Shown here one piece after another: positions 32,380-40,555 of a DNA stretch of 64,000 bases. Source of the DNA: an uncultured Euryhalocaulis sp. (lineage in GTDB: Bacteria > Pseudomonadota > Alphaproteobacteria > Caulobacterales > Maricaulaceae). Below the pieces are notes generated by a model. The model saw only the letters and a program-made list of their open reading frames with translations, had not been told where the DNA came from and made no database searches. How positions within the stretch are numbered: the first letter of the stretch is position 1; the number at the start of each line of letters is the position of its first letter. The position numbers and the translations under genes were made by a program. Location of the stretch: contig CAJXKJ010000010.1 in assembly GCA_913055605.1 (NCBI GenBank), positions 1 to 64,000 on the forward strand, given 5' to 3'.

Positions 32380-32553
32380 ATGCTTGGCTGGGCCCTTATC
32401 TTCCTGATCCTCGCGCTGGTCGCGGCGTATTTCGGCTTTGTCGGCGTCGCCGGGGTGAGCATGGCCATCGCGAAAATCCTTTTCGTGATCTTCCTGATCC
32501 TGCTGGTCGTCAGCGCGATCGCCGGCGCCGTTCGCGGCCGCCCGCCCGTCTGA
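32380..32553 (+). CDS. DUF1328 (YtjA-like) small membrane protein
   Basis: A 57-residue protein: '[20 protein letters not shown]' opens the first transmembrane helix, '[13 protein letters not shown]' links to the second, and it ends 'VRGRPPV'. This is the DUF1328 family, common, tiny and often stress-induced. The ATG has a TTAGGAG site. It is the only gene between an exact EcfG promoter and a bidirectional terminator, so it is probably monocistronic. Confidence 0.92.
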   Translation: MLGWALIFLILALVAAYFGFVGVAGVSMAIAKILFVIFLILLVVSAIAGAVRGRPPV

Positions 32554-32580
32554 CGTCCCGGCCCTTCGCTGGGGAGACCG

Positions 32581-32617
32581 AAAAAAACGCCCCGCGGCTG
32601 GGCCCGCGGGGCGTTTT
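32581..32617. terminator. Bidirectional intrinsic terminator
   Basis: AAAAAACGCCCCGCGG and CCGCGGGGCGTTTT around a short loop, between the DUF1328 gene (+) and the small TM gene (-). Confidence 0.88.
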
Positions 32618-32643
32618 GCTGTCTGGAAACGGGACAGGGCCGC

Positions 32644-32892
32644 CTATTCGGCGGCTTCGGTTTCCGTGCCCGGCACGACGTCCACGGCCTCTTCCGCGGT
32701 GACGCCGGCCGCCTCGCTCCGCTCGATTGCGGTCTGACCCGCGGCCTGATCCGCGGTGTTGTCCGCCGCGAACAGCGAGAACAGGCCCCACAGCGCCAGC
32801 GCCGCCAGCACGGTGGAGACCACCAGGATGACGAAAATATCCAGGCCCCGTCCGCCTTGTTTCGCCTTGGTTTCCGATTCTTCGATCGTCAC
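32644..32892 (-). CDS. Small single-TM protein with acidic tail
   Basis: An 82-residue protein: a charged N-terminus (about 1-18), one transmembrane helix ('DIFVILVVSTVLAALALWGL', about 19-38), then an Ala/Glu-rich acidic tail to the end. The GTG at 32892 has an AGGAG site 8 nt upstream and fits the predicted EcfG start near 32923. No family recognised. It is transcribed away from the tiny gene at 32963 from a shared palindromic promoter. Confidence 0.75.
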   Translation of the reverse strand: MTIEESETKAKQGGRGLDIFVILVVSTVLAALALWGLFSLFAADNTADQAAGQTAIERSEAAGVTAEEAVDVVPGTETEAAE

Positions 32893-32927
32893 CGTTTCGC
32901 TCCTTTTGTCGTTCCGGCTCAGACATT

Positions 32928-32955
32928 GGAACGGGCAGGGCGCGTCTCGCGTTCC
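32928..32955. promoter_or_regulatory. Palindromic bidirectional EcfG-type promoter, exact in both directions
   Basis: GGAACG (32928-32933) and its complement CGTTCC (32950-32955) create GGAAC-N17-CGTT on both strands. Plus direction leads to the tiny TM gene (start near 32960), minus direction to the small TM gene (start near 32923). Confidence 0.82.
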
Positions 32956-32962
32956 CGGTTTT

Positions 32963-33127
32963 ATGTTTGCTGGACTACGATATTGGCGTTTCGTGGCGCT
33001 CGCGATCTTTGCGGTGCTGCTGATTTTGGCCTTCATGATGTTCGGGGGATCGCCGGCCCAGAGCCCGGATTCCGTTGGAATCCCAGCGGAATCGCCGGTT
33101 CCGGCGGGGGCGCCTGCAGACAGCTGA
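32963..33127 (+). CDS. Tiny single-TM protein, possibly leaderless
   Basis: A 54-residue protein: a short basic N-terminus 'MFAGLRYWR', a transmembrane helix ('FVALAIFAVLLILAFMMFG'), then a Pro/Ala/Ser-rich tail with three 'SP'/'AP'-type repeats. No Shine-Dalgarno is visible. The predicted EcfG transcription start lies 2-4 nt before the ATG, so the mRNA would be almost leaderless. The evidence is promoter position plus a clean N-in TM design; no family is recognised. Confidence 0.55.
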   Translation: MFAGLRYWRFVALAIFAVLLILAFMMFGGSPAQSPDSVGIPAESPVPAGAPADS

Positions 33128-33145
33128 TTTTTTTTCAGCAGGCAG

Positions 33146-33170
33146 GGAACGCTTGGGGGGCGCCCACGTT
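33146..33170 (+). promoter_or_regulatory. EcfG-type promoter, exact match, upstream of a putative sRNA
   Basis: GGAAC (33146-33150), 16 nt, CGTT (33167-33170). There is no credible coding sequence downstream before the terminator. Confidence 0.82.
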
Positions 33171-33176
33171 TACACG

Positions 33177-33299
33177 TCACGGACATGCGATGCGCGGGGC
33201 TGTCGTCCCTCCCCCCTTCCCCCGCCAGTTCCGCGGCGCAGGTCCCCTAAAAGTCCAAAGGCCGCCGCATCCCCCAAATGCGGCGGCCTTTCAATTTTT
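33177..33299 (+). ncRNA. Putative EcfG-dependent small RNA with C-rich loop (GsrN-like)
   Basis: Predicted transcript of about 120 nt. Hairpin 1 spans 33191-33240: UGCGC pairs with GCGCA, GGGGCUG pairs with CAGUUCC (two G-U pairs), with a GCG bulge; it presents a 23-nt loop (33203-33225) that is almost all C and U. Hairpin 2 is the terminator, a 14-bp stem 33257-33270/33278-33291 with loop CCCCCAA, then CAATTTTT. A single-stranded linker joins them. The design (sigma-EcfG promoter, C-rich 5' loop, intrinsic terminator) resembles the Caulobacter general stress sRNA GsrN. The start position is inferred from the promoter. Confidence 0.65.
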
Positions 33300-33326
33300 C
33301 AGACACTTAGAGGCTGAAAACCCCGC

Positions 33327-34289
33327 CTAGCGGGCGTTCCAGAGCTCCTGCGGGATGGTGAAGCTGCCGTCCCAGTACGGCCCCCAGTTCGGCAGGGTGA
33401 CGTCCGGATCCGCATACAGCATGGCCGAATACACGTCGCTGATGCCCTCGGAGCCCGCGATCCAGAAATATTCCGAGAAATAATTCCGGCGCTTGGGCGT
33501 GCCCGGCGTGCGCAGGAACACCGCATAGGCCAGGACGACCTGCTGTTCCTCGTCGATCACCGGATAGCGGCGGGCGGCCACGGCCTGGACGTCGAAACTG
33601 CCCTGGCCGGAGGTGCAGTCCGACCGGCCCTCGAACCCGTCATCCCGCCGGTCCTCCGGCAGGGGCCGGCCGGTGACCAGCAGGCCGTTTTCCCGCCGCA
33701 TGCAGCCCGGCTTGGCGATGATCAGGTCGGCGTTGGCCTGTGCGATGCCGTCGAAATAGGAGTTCGCGACCGCCTCCAGATCGCGGCGCGACAGGCGCTG
33801 GCTTTCCGGAACGGTGCGGGCGGCGGGCGGCGGCTCGGCCACCAGGCCTTCAAGATTGTACATCACGGTCGGGATCGCGCCGTCGATGCTGACATCGTTC
33901 TGGTGAACGGTGTTCCACTCCGCCTCGACGATCTCGCCCGCATCGACCTTCAGGCGCAGATTGACGATGGCCTGTTCGCCCTTGTCCGTCGCGGTGCCGA
34001 AATAGGCGGCGTTGCCGCTGACCGGGTCGTAGAAGCGCCGGTCCAGCGGGCCCATCGCCGTCAGCGTTTCCCACACGCCGTCGCCGACCGGAACGCCGCG
34101 TGCGTTCTCGGTCTGGCGGAAGCCGATGGACAGCGGAACCTGGTCCGGCGCGTTCGCCGCGACGGCGTCCAGATAGGCCTGCAGGTGGCCGGCCAGGCAG
34201 TCGCGGCCGCAGTCTGTGTCCTGCGCCTGCGCGCCGGCGCCCATCGCCGCGGCGGCGGCCGCGCCCATCATCCAAGTGCGTAACGTCAT
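33327..34289 (-). CDS. Exported protein of unknown function
   Basis: A 320-residue protein with a signal peptide (about 1-23, ending 'GAGAQAQ'). The mature part starts with a Cys pair ('DCGRDCLAGHLQAYLDAVAAN') and shows an NTF2/SnoaL-like pattern in which 'LEAVANSYFDGIAQANADLI' and 'YAVFLRTPGTPKRRNYFSEYFWI' recur. Further Cys at 'KPGCMRRENG' and 'SDCTSGQGSF' could form disulfides. The sequence resembles secreted NTF2-like proteins, but no activity is known to me. ATG 34289 has a GGAGG-like site (AGGATACAG). It runs against the sRNA terminator. Confidence 0.7.
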   Translation of the reverse strand: MTLRTWMMGAAAAAAMGAGAQAQDTDCGRDCLAGHLQAYLDAVAANAPDQVPLSIGFRQTENARGVPVGDGVWETLTAMGPLDRRFYDPVSGNAAYFGTATDKGEQAIVNLRLKVDAGEIVEAEWNTVHQNDVSIDGAIPTVMYNLEGLVAEPPPAARTVPESQRLSRRDLEAVANSYFDGIAQANADLIIAKPGCMRRENGLLVTGRPLPEDRRDDGFEGRSDCTSGQGSFDVQAVAARRYPVIDEEQQVVLAYAVFLRTPGTPKRRNYFSEYFWIAGSEGISDVYSAMLYADPDVTLPNWGPYWDGSFTIPQELWNAR

Positions 34290-34374
34290 CTGTATCCTCC
34301 CCAGGAATTGTCGGAAATTTTTTCGCGATTGTGGGCGCCGCACCGGCCATGACAAGCGGAGAGACGGCGCGGGG

Positions 34375-34409
34375 CAAACAAAACGGGCCGGCGCAGCGCG
34401 CCGGCCCGT
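34375..34409 (-). terminator. Intrinsic terminator after the peptidyl-prolyl isomerase genes
   Basis: On the minus strand a 12-bp stem (34398-34409 with 34383-34394), then TTTGTTTG. It closes the gyrA-coaD-ppi-ppi cluster. Confidence 0.85.
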
Positions 34410-34442
34410 CATCTGTCCGCATAGCGGAGAAAGCGGCGGGAT

Positions 34443-34910
34443 TTACGCGTCCGCGGCCACGCGCATGGAGACGATCTTGCCCGGGTTCGCCGGCGGCTCG
34501 CCCTTCGGGATGGCGTCGACATGCTCCATGCCGTCCACCACTTCGCCCCAGACCGTGTACTGACCGTCCAGGAAACGGGCGTCGTCCAGACAGATGAAGA
34601 ACTGGCTGTCGGCGCTGTCGGGGTTCTGCGCGCGCGCCATGGAGGCCGCGCCGCGATTGTGCGGGAGGTTGTTGAACTCCGCCTTCAGCTTCTGGCCGGA
34701 GCCGCCCATGCCGCTGCCGTCCGGACACCCGCCCTGGGCCATGAAACCGTCGATCACGCGGTGGAAGGTCAGGCCGTCATAGAAGCCGTCCCGCGCCAGC
34801 TCCTTGATGCGGGCGACGTGGCCGGGGGCGGCCTCGGGCTTCAGGGCGATCGTGATCTCCCCGCTCTCGGTGGTCAGGATCAGGGTGTTTTCCGGGTCGC
34901 TATCGGCCAT
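34443..34910 (-). CDS. ppiB: Cyclophilin-type peptidyl-prolyl cis-trans isomerase, cytoplasmic
   Basis: A 155-residue cyclophilin without a signal peptide. 'DGLTFHRVIDGFMAQGG' holds the catalytic Arg, and 'SADSQFFICLDDARFLDGQYTVWGEVVDGMEHV' parts form the active-site wall. It catalyses proline isomerisation during folding. It follows the exported cyclophilin gene by 33 bp in a cluster gyrA-coaD-ppi-ppi, an arrangement often seen in Caulobacterales. Confidence 0.93.
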   Translation of the reverse strand: MADSDPENTLILTTESGEITIALKPEAAPGHVARIKELARDGFYDGLTFHRVIDGFMAQGGCPDGSGMGGSGQKLKAEFNNLPHNRGAASMARAQNPDSADSQFFICLDDARFLDGQYTVWGEVVDGMEHVDAIPKGEPPANPGKIVSMRVAADA

Positions 34911-34943
34911 GCGTTCAGGCCTCCGTGTCTAGATGGGTGAAAA

Positions 34944-35861
34944 CTATTCGGCGGTGCGGGTCGGCACTTCGACGTCGCAGACATTGACCGCGACGCCCGC
35001 GGCCTCCGCGCCCGCGCGCACTTCGTCGACCAGCGTCTGGAACGCCTCGGAGTCGGTGCGCATCACCTGGATGTGCGGGCGCTCCTCCTCCGGAATATCG
35101 GCCATCAGGCGCAGGCTGCCGATCGTGTCGGGCTGGGCCACCGGCTCGCCGATCTTGATCGCGTCCACGGCGTCCTGGCCCGCGCGCACGCGGCCCCAGG
35201 CGGTGTACTGGCCGTCCAGCCAGGAGGGCTCGCCGCGCGTGATGTAGAACTGGAAGTTCGCGCTGTCGGGGTTGGACGTGCGCGCCATCGCGGCGGTGCC
35301 GGGGCAGTGCAGCATCCAGACGTCGCGCTTGCCGTCGGCGCTGACCATGGCCTGGGCCGCGGGCTGATAGCCGACGGGGAAGCCGTCCATGAAGCCGGCC
35401 TCGGTGACCGGGGAATTGCCGCTGCGCGGATCGCGGCGGCGGGCCTCCTGCACCATGGTCATGTCCGCGTCCGGACCGATGCGGGCGGTGAATTCGCCCT
35501 GCAGGACGGGAAGCGGGGACTCGCCGCCGGTGGGGTCGCCGGGCACGCCGCCGGCCTGGGCCATGAAGCCGTCGATCACGCGATGAAAGGTGCGGCCGTT
35601 ATAGAAACCCTGACGGGCCAACGCCTTCATCCGGTTGACGTGGCCGGGCGCCAGCTCCGGCGCCATTTCGATCACCACGGTCTGGGAGGCGCCGCCGGAC
35701 AGCAGCTCGTCCGGCGTCGTGGCGCGCTTCTGGACTTCCAGAACCAGCGTGTTCTGCGGGTCCAGATCGCGCCAGGTATCGTCCTGGGCCAGCGCGGCGC
35801 CAGGAAGGGCGGCGGCGGCCAGGACGGCGGGAATCATTGCGGCGGAAATCTTGTGGTTCAC
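34944..35861 (-). CDS. Exported cyclophilin-type peptidyl-prolyl isomerase
   Basis: A 305-residue protein: signal peptide (about 1-25, 'AALPGAALAQ'), then a cyclophilin domain with 'GRTFHRVIDGFMAQAGGVPGDP' parts. It has a larger insertion (about 115-185, 'EARRRDPRSGNSPVTEAGFMDGFPVGYQP') than PpiB, and ends 'SANFQFYITRGEPSWLDGQYTAWGRV' plus a C-terminal extension of about 60 residues. The extension and insertion distinguish it as the periplasmic paralog. It overlaps coaD by 4 bp, suggesting coupling. Confidence 0.9.
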   Translation of the reverse strand: MNHKISAAMIPAVLAAAALPGAALAQDDTWRDLDPQNTLVLEVQKRATTPDELLSGGASQTVVIEMAPELAPGHVNRMKALARQGFYNGRTFHRVIDGFMAQAGGVPGDPTGGESPLPVLQGEFTARIGPDADMTMVQEARRRDPRSGNSPVTEAGFMDGFPVGYQPAAQAMVSADGKRDVWMLHCPGTAAMARTSNPDSANFQFYITRGEPSWLDGQYTAWGRVRAGQDAVDAIKIGEPVAQPDTIGSLRLMADIPEEERPHIQVMRTDSEAFQTLVDEVRAGAEAAGVAVNVCDVEVPTRTAE

Positions 35862-36346
35862 GAGAATTTCTCCTTCAGCCGGCGCTGCACGTCCGGCGCG
35901 ACGAATGCCGACACATCGCCGCCCAGCCGCGCAATCTCCTTCACCAGACGGGAGGACACGGCCTGGTGGCGCGGATCGGCCATCAGGAACACGGTTTCAA
36001 TGTCCGGATTAAGGCGCTGGTTCATTCCGGTCATCTGGAATTCGTATTCGAAATCCGACACCGCGCGCAGGCCGCGCACGATGACCCGGGCGCCGATATC
36101 CTCCGCGAAGCGGATCAGCAGGCCGGAAAAGGGCATGACCTCGATCTGAGCGCCGCCGGCGAGGCCGGCGCATTGTTCGCGGGCGATCTCAACGCGCTCC
36201 TCGACCGAGAAGAGCGGGCCTTTCTCAGCGTTGGCGGCGACGCCGATGACCAGACGGTCCACCAGCTTCACCGCGCGGCCGACAACGTCGCCATGGCCCA
36301 TGGTGAAGGGATCGAACGTGCCGGGGTACAGGCCGATCCGGGTCAC
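35858..36346 (-). CDS. coaD: Phosphopantetheine adenylyltransferase
   Basis: A 162-residue enzyme of coenzyme A synthesis, converting 4'-phosphopantetheine and ATP to dephospho-CoA. It carries '[16 protein letters not shown]' (nucleotidyltransferase HxGH motif as the family T-x-GH), '[15 protein letters not shown]', and '[16 protein letters not shown]'. The length is typical. It overlaps gyrA by 4 bp upstream and the exported PPIase by 4 bp downstream, so it is translated within a coupled run. Confidence 0.95.
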   Translation of the reverse strand: MTRIGLYPGTFDPFTMGHGDVVGRAVKLVDRLVIGVAANAEKGPLFSVEERVEIAREQCAGLAGGAQIEVMPFSGLLIRFAEDIGARVIVRGLRAVSDFEYEFQMTGMNQRLNPDIETVFLMADPRHQAVSSRLVKEIARLGGDVSAFVAPDVQRRLKEKFS

Positions 36347-39102
36347 GAGGCTTCGCCTTCGCCGTCCGCTTCTTCACCGGCCTCTTCGCCGGTCTCGTGA
36401 TCGGCGATGCGGCGCACGCTGACCACGCGCTCCCCGTCCCGCAGGCGCACGATAATGACGCCCTGGGTGTTGCGCGAGGCGATGCGGATGCCGGAGACCG
36501 AGGTGCGCACCACCTGGCCGCCGGAGGTGACGATCATCAGCTCGTCGTCGTCCTCCACCGGGAAGGACGCCACGACCCGGCCGCCGCGGCGCAGATCGTG
36601 CGCGATCAGGCCTTTGCCGCCGCGCCCGGTGACCCGGTATTCGTAGGACGACGTCAGCTTTCCATAGCCCTTGTCGTCGATGGTCAGCATGAACTGCTCC
36701 GCCGCGCCCAGCTCCGCGATGCGGGCCTGGTCCAGCGCGGCGTCCTCGTCGCCCTCGTCGGCGTCCTCGTCGGGCGCCGCGGCTTCGGTCTCGTCGTCTT
36801 CATCCTCGCCGGCGGCCTGACGCATGGCGCGGGCGTGTTTCAGATAGGCGCGCGCCTCGGCCGGATCGACGTCGATATGGCGCAGGATGGCGGTGGAGAT
36901 GACCTCGTCGCCCTCGTCCAGCCGGATGCCGCGCACGCCGGTGCTGGTGCGCCCGGCGAAAACGCGCACATCGTCCACCCGGAAGCGGATGCAGCGGCCG
37001 AGCGCGGTGGTCAGCATATAGTCCTCGTCCGGCGTCGCGACGCGCACGCCGACGATGCCGTCGCCTTCGTCCGGCTTCATCGCGATCTTGCCGTTGCGGT
37101 TCACCTGGACGAAGTCGCTGAGCTTGTTGCGGCGGACATTGCCGCTGCGCGTGGCGAACATGACGTCCAGCTGGTCCCAGCTGTCTTCGTCCTCCGGCAG
37201 GGCCATGACGGAGTTCACCGGATCGTCGGAGGCCATGCCCGGCATGATGTTGCCGATGAACTTGCCGCGGCTGTTCGGCGCGCCCTGGGGCAGGCGCCAG
37301 ACCTTTTCCTTGAACGCCATGCCGGAGGCCGTGAAGAACAGGATCGGCGAGTGCGTATTGGCGACGAACATTTCGCCGATCAGGTCGTCGTCCTTGGTCG
37401 ACATGCCGGCGCGGCCTTTGCCGCCGCGGCCCTGGGTCCGGTAGATCGAAAGCGGCGTGCGCTTGACGTAGCCGCCCTGGGTCACGGTCACGACCATGTC
37501 CTCGCGCGCGATCAGGTCTTCGTCCTCGACCTCCAGCTCGGCTTCCAGGATTTCGGTGCGCCGCGGCACGCCGAATTTCTCCTTCGTCTCGGCCAGTTCG
37601 TCGCGGATGATCTGAACCACGCGGGCGCGCGAGCGCAGGATGTCCAGAAGGTCGCTGATGTTTTCGGTCAGGCCCTTGGCCTCGTTGCCGATCTCCTCGC
37701 CGCCGAGCGCGGTCAGCCGGTTCAGGCGCAGCTCCAGGATGGCGCGGGCCTGTTCGTCGGTCAGGCGGATCTGGCCGTCTTCGTCCATTACGCTGCGCGG
37801 GTCGGCGATCAGCTCCACCAGCGCGCGCATGTCGCCGGCCGGCCATGTGCGGGCGCGCAGCGCCTCGCGCGCGGCCGCGGCGTCCGGGCTGCGCCGGATC
37901 AGGGCGATCACCTCGTCGATATTGGCCACCGCCATGGCCAGGCCGACCAGGACGTGGGCGCGGTCGCGCGCCTTGGCCAGCTCGTGCTTGGCGCGGCGGG
38001 CCACGACCTCCTTGCGGAAGACGATGAAGGATTCCAGCAGGTCGCGCAGGGTGAAGACGCGCGGGCGGCCGCGGTCCAGCGCCAGCATGTTCACGCCGAA
38101 ATTCACCTGCATCGGGGTGAAGCGGTAGAGCTGGTTCAGCAGGACGTCGGGATTGGCGTCGCGCTTGACCTCGATCACCACGCGCACGCCGTGGCGGTCG
38201 GATTCGTCGCGCATGTCGGCGACGCCCTCGATCCGCTTGTCGCGCACGAGCTCCGCGATCTTTTCGAACATCGCGGCCTTGCTGACCTGATAGGGGATTT
38301 CGGTGATGATCAGCGCCTCGCGCGGGCCGATCTGTTCGGTCGAGACCCGGGCGCGCATCACGACGCTGCCCCGGCCGGTCAGCAGGCCGCGTTTGGCGCC
38401 GCTGCGGCCGACGATATAGCCGCCGGTCGGGAAGTCCGGCCCCGGCACGATGTCCAGCAGCGCCTCTTCTGAGGTCTTGGGATCGTCCAGCAGAGCCAGC
38501 GTGGCGTCGACGATCTCCGTCAGATTGTGCGGCGGGATATTGGTGGCCATGCCGACGGCGATGCCGCCGGCGCCGTTGACCAGCATGTTCGGGAAGCGGG
38601 CGGGAAGGACGACCGGCTCGCGCTTCTTGCCGTCATAGTTCGGCTGGAGGTCGACCGTGTCCTTGTCGATGTCCGCGAGCAGATAGTTGGCGGACTCCGC
38701 CATTCGCGCCTCGGTGTAGCGCATGGCGGCGGGGGGATCGTTGTCGATGGAGCCGAAATTTCCCTGACCGTCGATCAGTTTCAGGCTCATCGACCAGGGC
38801 TGCGCCAGGCGCACCAGCGCGTCATAGATCGCGCTGTCGCCGTGGGGGTGATACTGGCCCATCACGTTGCCGACCGTGGTGGCCGATTTGTTGTACGGCT
38901 TGTCGAAGGTCTGGCCGTTTTCGTGCATCGACCAGAGGATGCGGCGGTGCACCGGCTTCAGCCCGTCGCGCGCGTCCGGGATCGCGCGGCTGACGATCAC
39001 GCTCATGGCGTAATCGAGATAGGAGCGACGCATTTCCTCTTCGATGGAAACGGGCTCCACGCCCTCCGGGCGGTGCGGGGTGTTGTCGTCGATGTCGGTC
39101 AA
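36343..39102 (-). CDS. gyrA: DNA gyrase subunit A
   Basis: A 919-residue subunit that breaks and rejoins DNA and wraps it. The catalytic Tyr lies in 'AMRYTEARM' (about residue 129); the quinolone-resistance region '[19 protein letters not shown]' has the usual Ser replaced in context by 'DSAIYD' with Ser/Asp intact; the GyrA box is 'QGRGGKG' in the C-terminal wheel. There is an acidic Asp/Glu-rich insertion in the C-terminal domain (about residues 755-795). It heads the coaD-ppi-ppi cluster. Confidence 0.97.
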   Translation of the reverse strand: MTDIDDNTPHRPEGVEPVSIEEEMRRSYLDYAMSVIVSRAIPDARDGLKPVHRRILWSMHENGQTFDKPYNKSATTVGNVMGQYHPHGDSAIYDALVRLAQPWSMSLKLIDGQGNFGSIDNDPPAAMRYTEARMAESANYLLADIDKDTVDLQPNYDGKKREPVVLPARFPNMLVNGAGGIAVGMATNIPPHNLTEIVDATLALLDDPKTSEEALLDIVPGPDFPTGGYIVGRSGAKRGLLTGRGSVVMRARVSTEQIGPREALIITEIPYQVSKAAMFEKIAELVRDKRIEGVADMRDESDRHGVRVVIEVKRDANPDVLLNQLYRFTPMQVNFGVNMLALDRGRPRVFTLRDLLESFIVFRKEVVARRAKHELAKARDRAHVLVGLAMAVANIDEVIALIRRSPDAAAAREALRARTWPAGDMRALVELIADPRSVMDEDGQIRLTDEQARAILELRLNRLTALGGEEIGNEAKGLTENISDLLDILRSRARVVQIIRDELAETKEKFGVPRRTEILEAELEVEDEDLIAREDMVVTVTQGGYVKRTPLSIYRTQGRGGKGRAGMSTKDDDLIGEMFVANTHSPILFFTASGMAFKEKVWRLPQGAPNSRGKFIGNIMPGMASDDPVNSVMALPEDEDSWDQLDVMFATRSGNVRRNKLSDFVQVNRNGKIAMKPDEGDGIVGVRVATPDEDYMLTTALGRCIRFRVDDVRVFAGRTSTGVRGIRLDEGDEVISTAILRHIDVDPAEARAYLKHARAMRQAAGEDEDDETEAAAPDEDADEGDEDAALDQARIAELGAAEQFMLTIDDKGYGKLTSSYEYRVTGRGGKGLIAHDLRRGGRVVASFPVEDDDELMIVTSGGQVVRTSVSGIRIASRNTQGVIIVRLRDGERVVSVRRIADHETGEEAGEEADGEGEAS

Positions 39103-39289
39103 ATCGGGGTCCGTTCAGGGCCGGTAATGCGGGCGGCCCAGGGAAGGGGATTCGGCCACCGTCAGGAGCGAAAGGATAGCAAACCGGCGCCGCCCCGCAA
39201 AGCCTCACGCAGGGTCTGTGTGCTGTTCTAATGAATTGAAATCGAAGCGGTTTTCTCCGCGGGAGAGGCGGGCGGCGCCGAGGGGCGGT

Positions 39290-40357
39290 TCAGGCCTCGT
39301 TTTCGGAAATTTCCCCGGTTTCGCCGGCCTGGCGCCGGCCCGTCAGCACGAACCCGGCGGAGTGCGGCCAGCGGGCGCCGAGGAGGCGATTGCGCGTCAG
39401 CCGCGTCGAGCAGACCTTGTTGCTCTGGTTGCCGCCGATGACGTGATAGCAGCGCGAATCTTCGCCGCCATAGAAGCCGACATGGCCTTGCCAGCCGTCG
39501 CGCGAGCCGCGCCAGAAGACCAGAACCGCTCCCCGCTGCGGTTCGCACGGCACTCCGAATTTCATCCAGTTCCGCGCGCCAAGCGGATTGTCGGGCAGCG
39601 GCTCGTCCGGCAACGCGGCCGCCACGCAATGCGCGGCGAACAGGCCGCACCAGGGGGTCTCGTCATCCGGGTACCAGAGGCCCAGGCGCTGGGCCCAGTC
39701 CATGATGACCGGATTATGCCGGGCGCCCGGCGTTTCACACACGCCAAGCAGGCGGGAGGCCTCCCCGAACCACGGGATGATCTGCGCCTCCTCCGGCGCG
39801 CAGGGACTGGCGAACAGCATCTCGGCGGTGGCGGGGCCGCACATGCCGTCCGCGGTCACGCCGCGATCGGTCTGGAACTGTTTGAGCGCGGCGATGGTCA
39901 GCCGTCCGCGGACGCCGTCGATCGGGCCGGGGTCGTAGCCCAGTACGGACAGCCGCTCCTGGATGGCTTTCATGGAAACCGGTTCGGCTGGCGGAGGGGC
40001 CACCGGGGCCGTCGGCGCAAGCTGGGGCTGCGGAGCAGGCTCCTGTTCGGGGGCGGCGTCCGCGTCTTCGCCGGTTTCGGGAGCGGCTTCGGGTTGCGGC
40101 TCCCCTTCCTCCGGCCGCCAGCCCGGCGGCGGGGTGGGCCGCAAATCCACCGGGGGGCCGGGCGCGTCGGCGGGAATTGCGTCATCGGATAACAGGGCGG
40201 CGCGCGTCAGCGGTCCGGCGACGCCGTCGACCGGCAATTCGTTCTGCGCCTGGAAACGGCGGATAGCCTCGACCGTCTTCTGACCGTGAATGCCGTCGAC
40301 GGGGCCGGGCTCATAGCCCAGCTCGGCGAGCCGCCGCTGCAAGTCGCGCGTGGACAT
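39290..40357 (-). CDS. Peptidoglycan-binding protein with TIGR02594 (NlpC/P60-CHAP-like) domain
   Basis: A 355-residue protein. Two peptidoglycan-binding_1 domains lie at about 3-55 ('LQRRLAELGYEPGPVDGIHG') and about 127-182 ('IQERLSVLGYDPGPIDGVRG'), joined by a Pro/Ala/Glu linker. The C-terminal amidase-like domain (about 190-335) has Cys in 'TPWCGLFAAHCV' and His in 'WQGHVGFYGG', the pair used by cysteine endopeptidases/amidases. No signal peptide is obvious, as in many alphaproteobacterial members with holin-independent export or phage ancestry. It probably cuts or remodels peptidoglycan. Confidence 0.88.
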   Translation of the reverse strand: MSTRDLQRRLAELGYEPGPVDGIHGQKTVEAIRRFQAQNELPVDGVAGPLTRAALLSDDAIPADAPGPPVDLRPTPPPGWRPEEGEPQPEAAPETGEDADAAPEQEPAPQPQLAPTAPVAPPPAEPVSMKAIQERLSVLGYDPGPIDGVRGRLTIAALKQFQTDRGVTADGMCGPATAEMLFASPCAPEEAQIIPWFGEASRLLGVCETPGARHNPVIMDWAQRLGLWYPDDETPWCGLFAAHCVAAALPDEPLPDNPLGARNWMKFGVPCEPQRGAVLVFWRGSRDGWQGHVGFYGGEDSRCYHVIGGNQSNKVCSTRLTRNRLLGARWPHSAGFVLTGRRQAGETGEISENEA

Positions 40358-40455
40358 CCCCCAATATCCCTGCCTGCGCCCGCCGGCAGTATAACCTAAA
40401 CGCGCCCCGCAGGGGAGGCTGTCCGCGCCGGACGGAGTCGAAAATCCGCTGCGCT

Positions 40456-40480
40456 GGAACGAAAACAGGCGCTCGAAGTT
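40456..40480 (+). promoter_or_regulatory. Candidate EcfG promoter for the SodC-like gene (one mismatch)
   Basis: GGAAC (40456-40460), 16 nt, AGTT (40477-40480). Confidence 0.6.
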
Positions 40481-40555
40481 TGCTCACTAGACCGGGCCGT
40501 TATGCTGCGCTGAAGCGCATGGCTTTGCGCCAGCCGGACAGGAAGGACATCACCC

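Noticed and set aside
33185-33247. Short reading frames inside the putative sRNA
   Set aside because: They run through the hairpins and terminator with Pro/Ser/Ala-rich translation and no RBS.
36397-38472. 691-codon open frame antisense to gyrA
   Set aside because: Long antisense frames are expected in high-GC DNA; the gyrA product is unmistakable and the antisense product has biased His/Arg/Ala composition.
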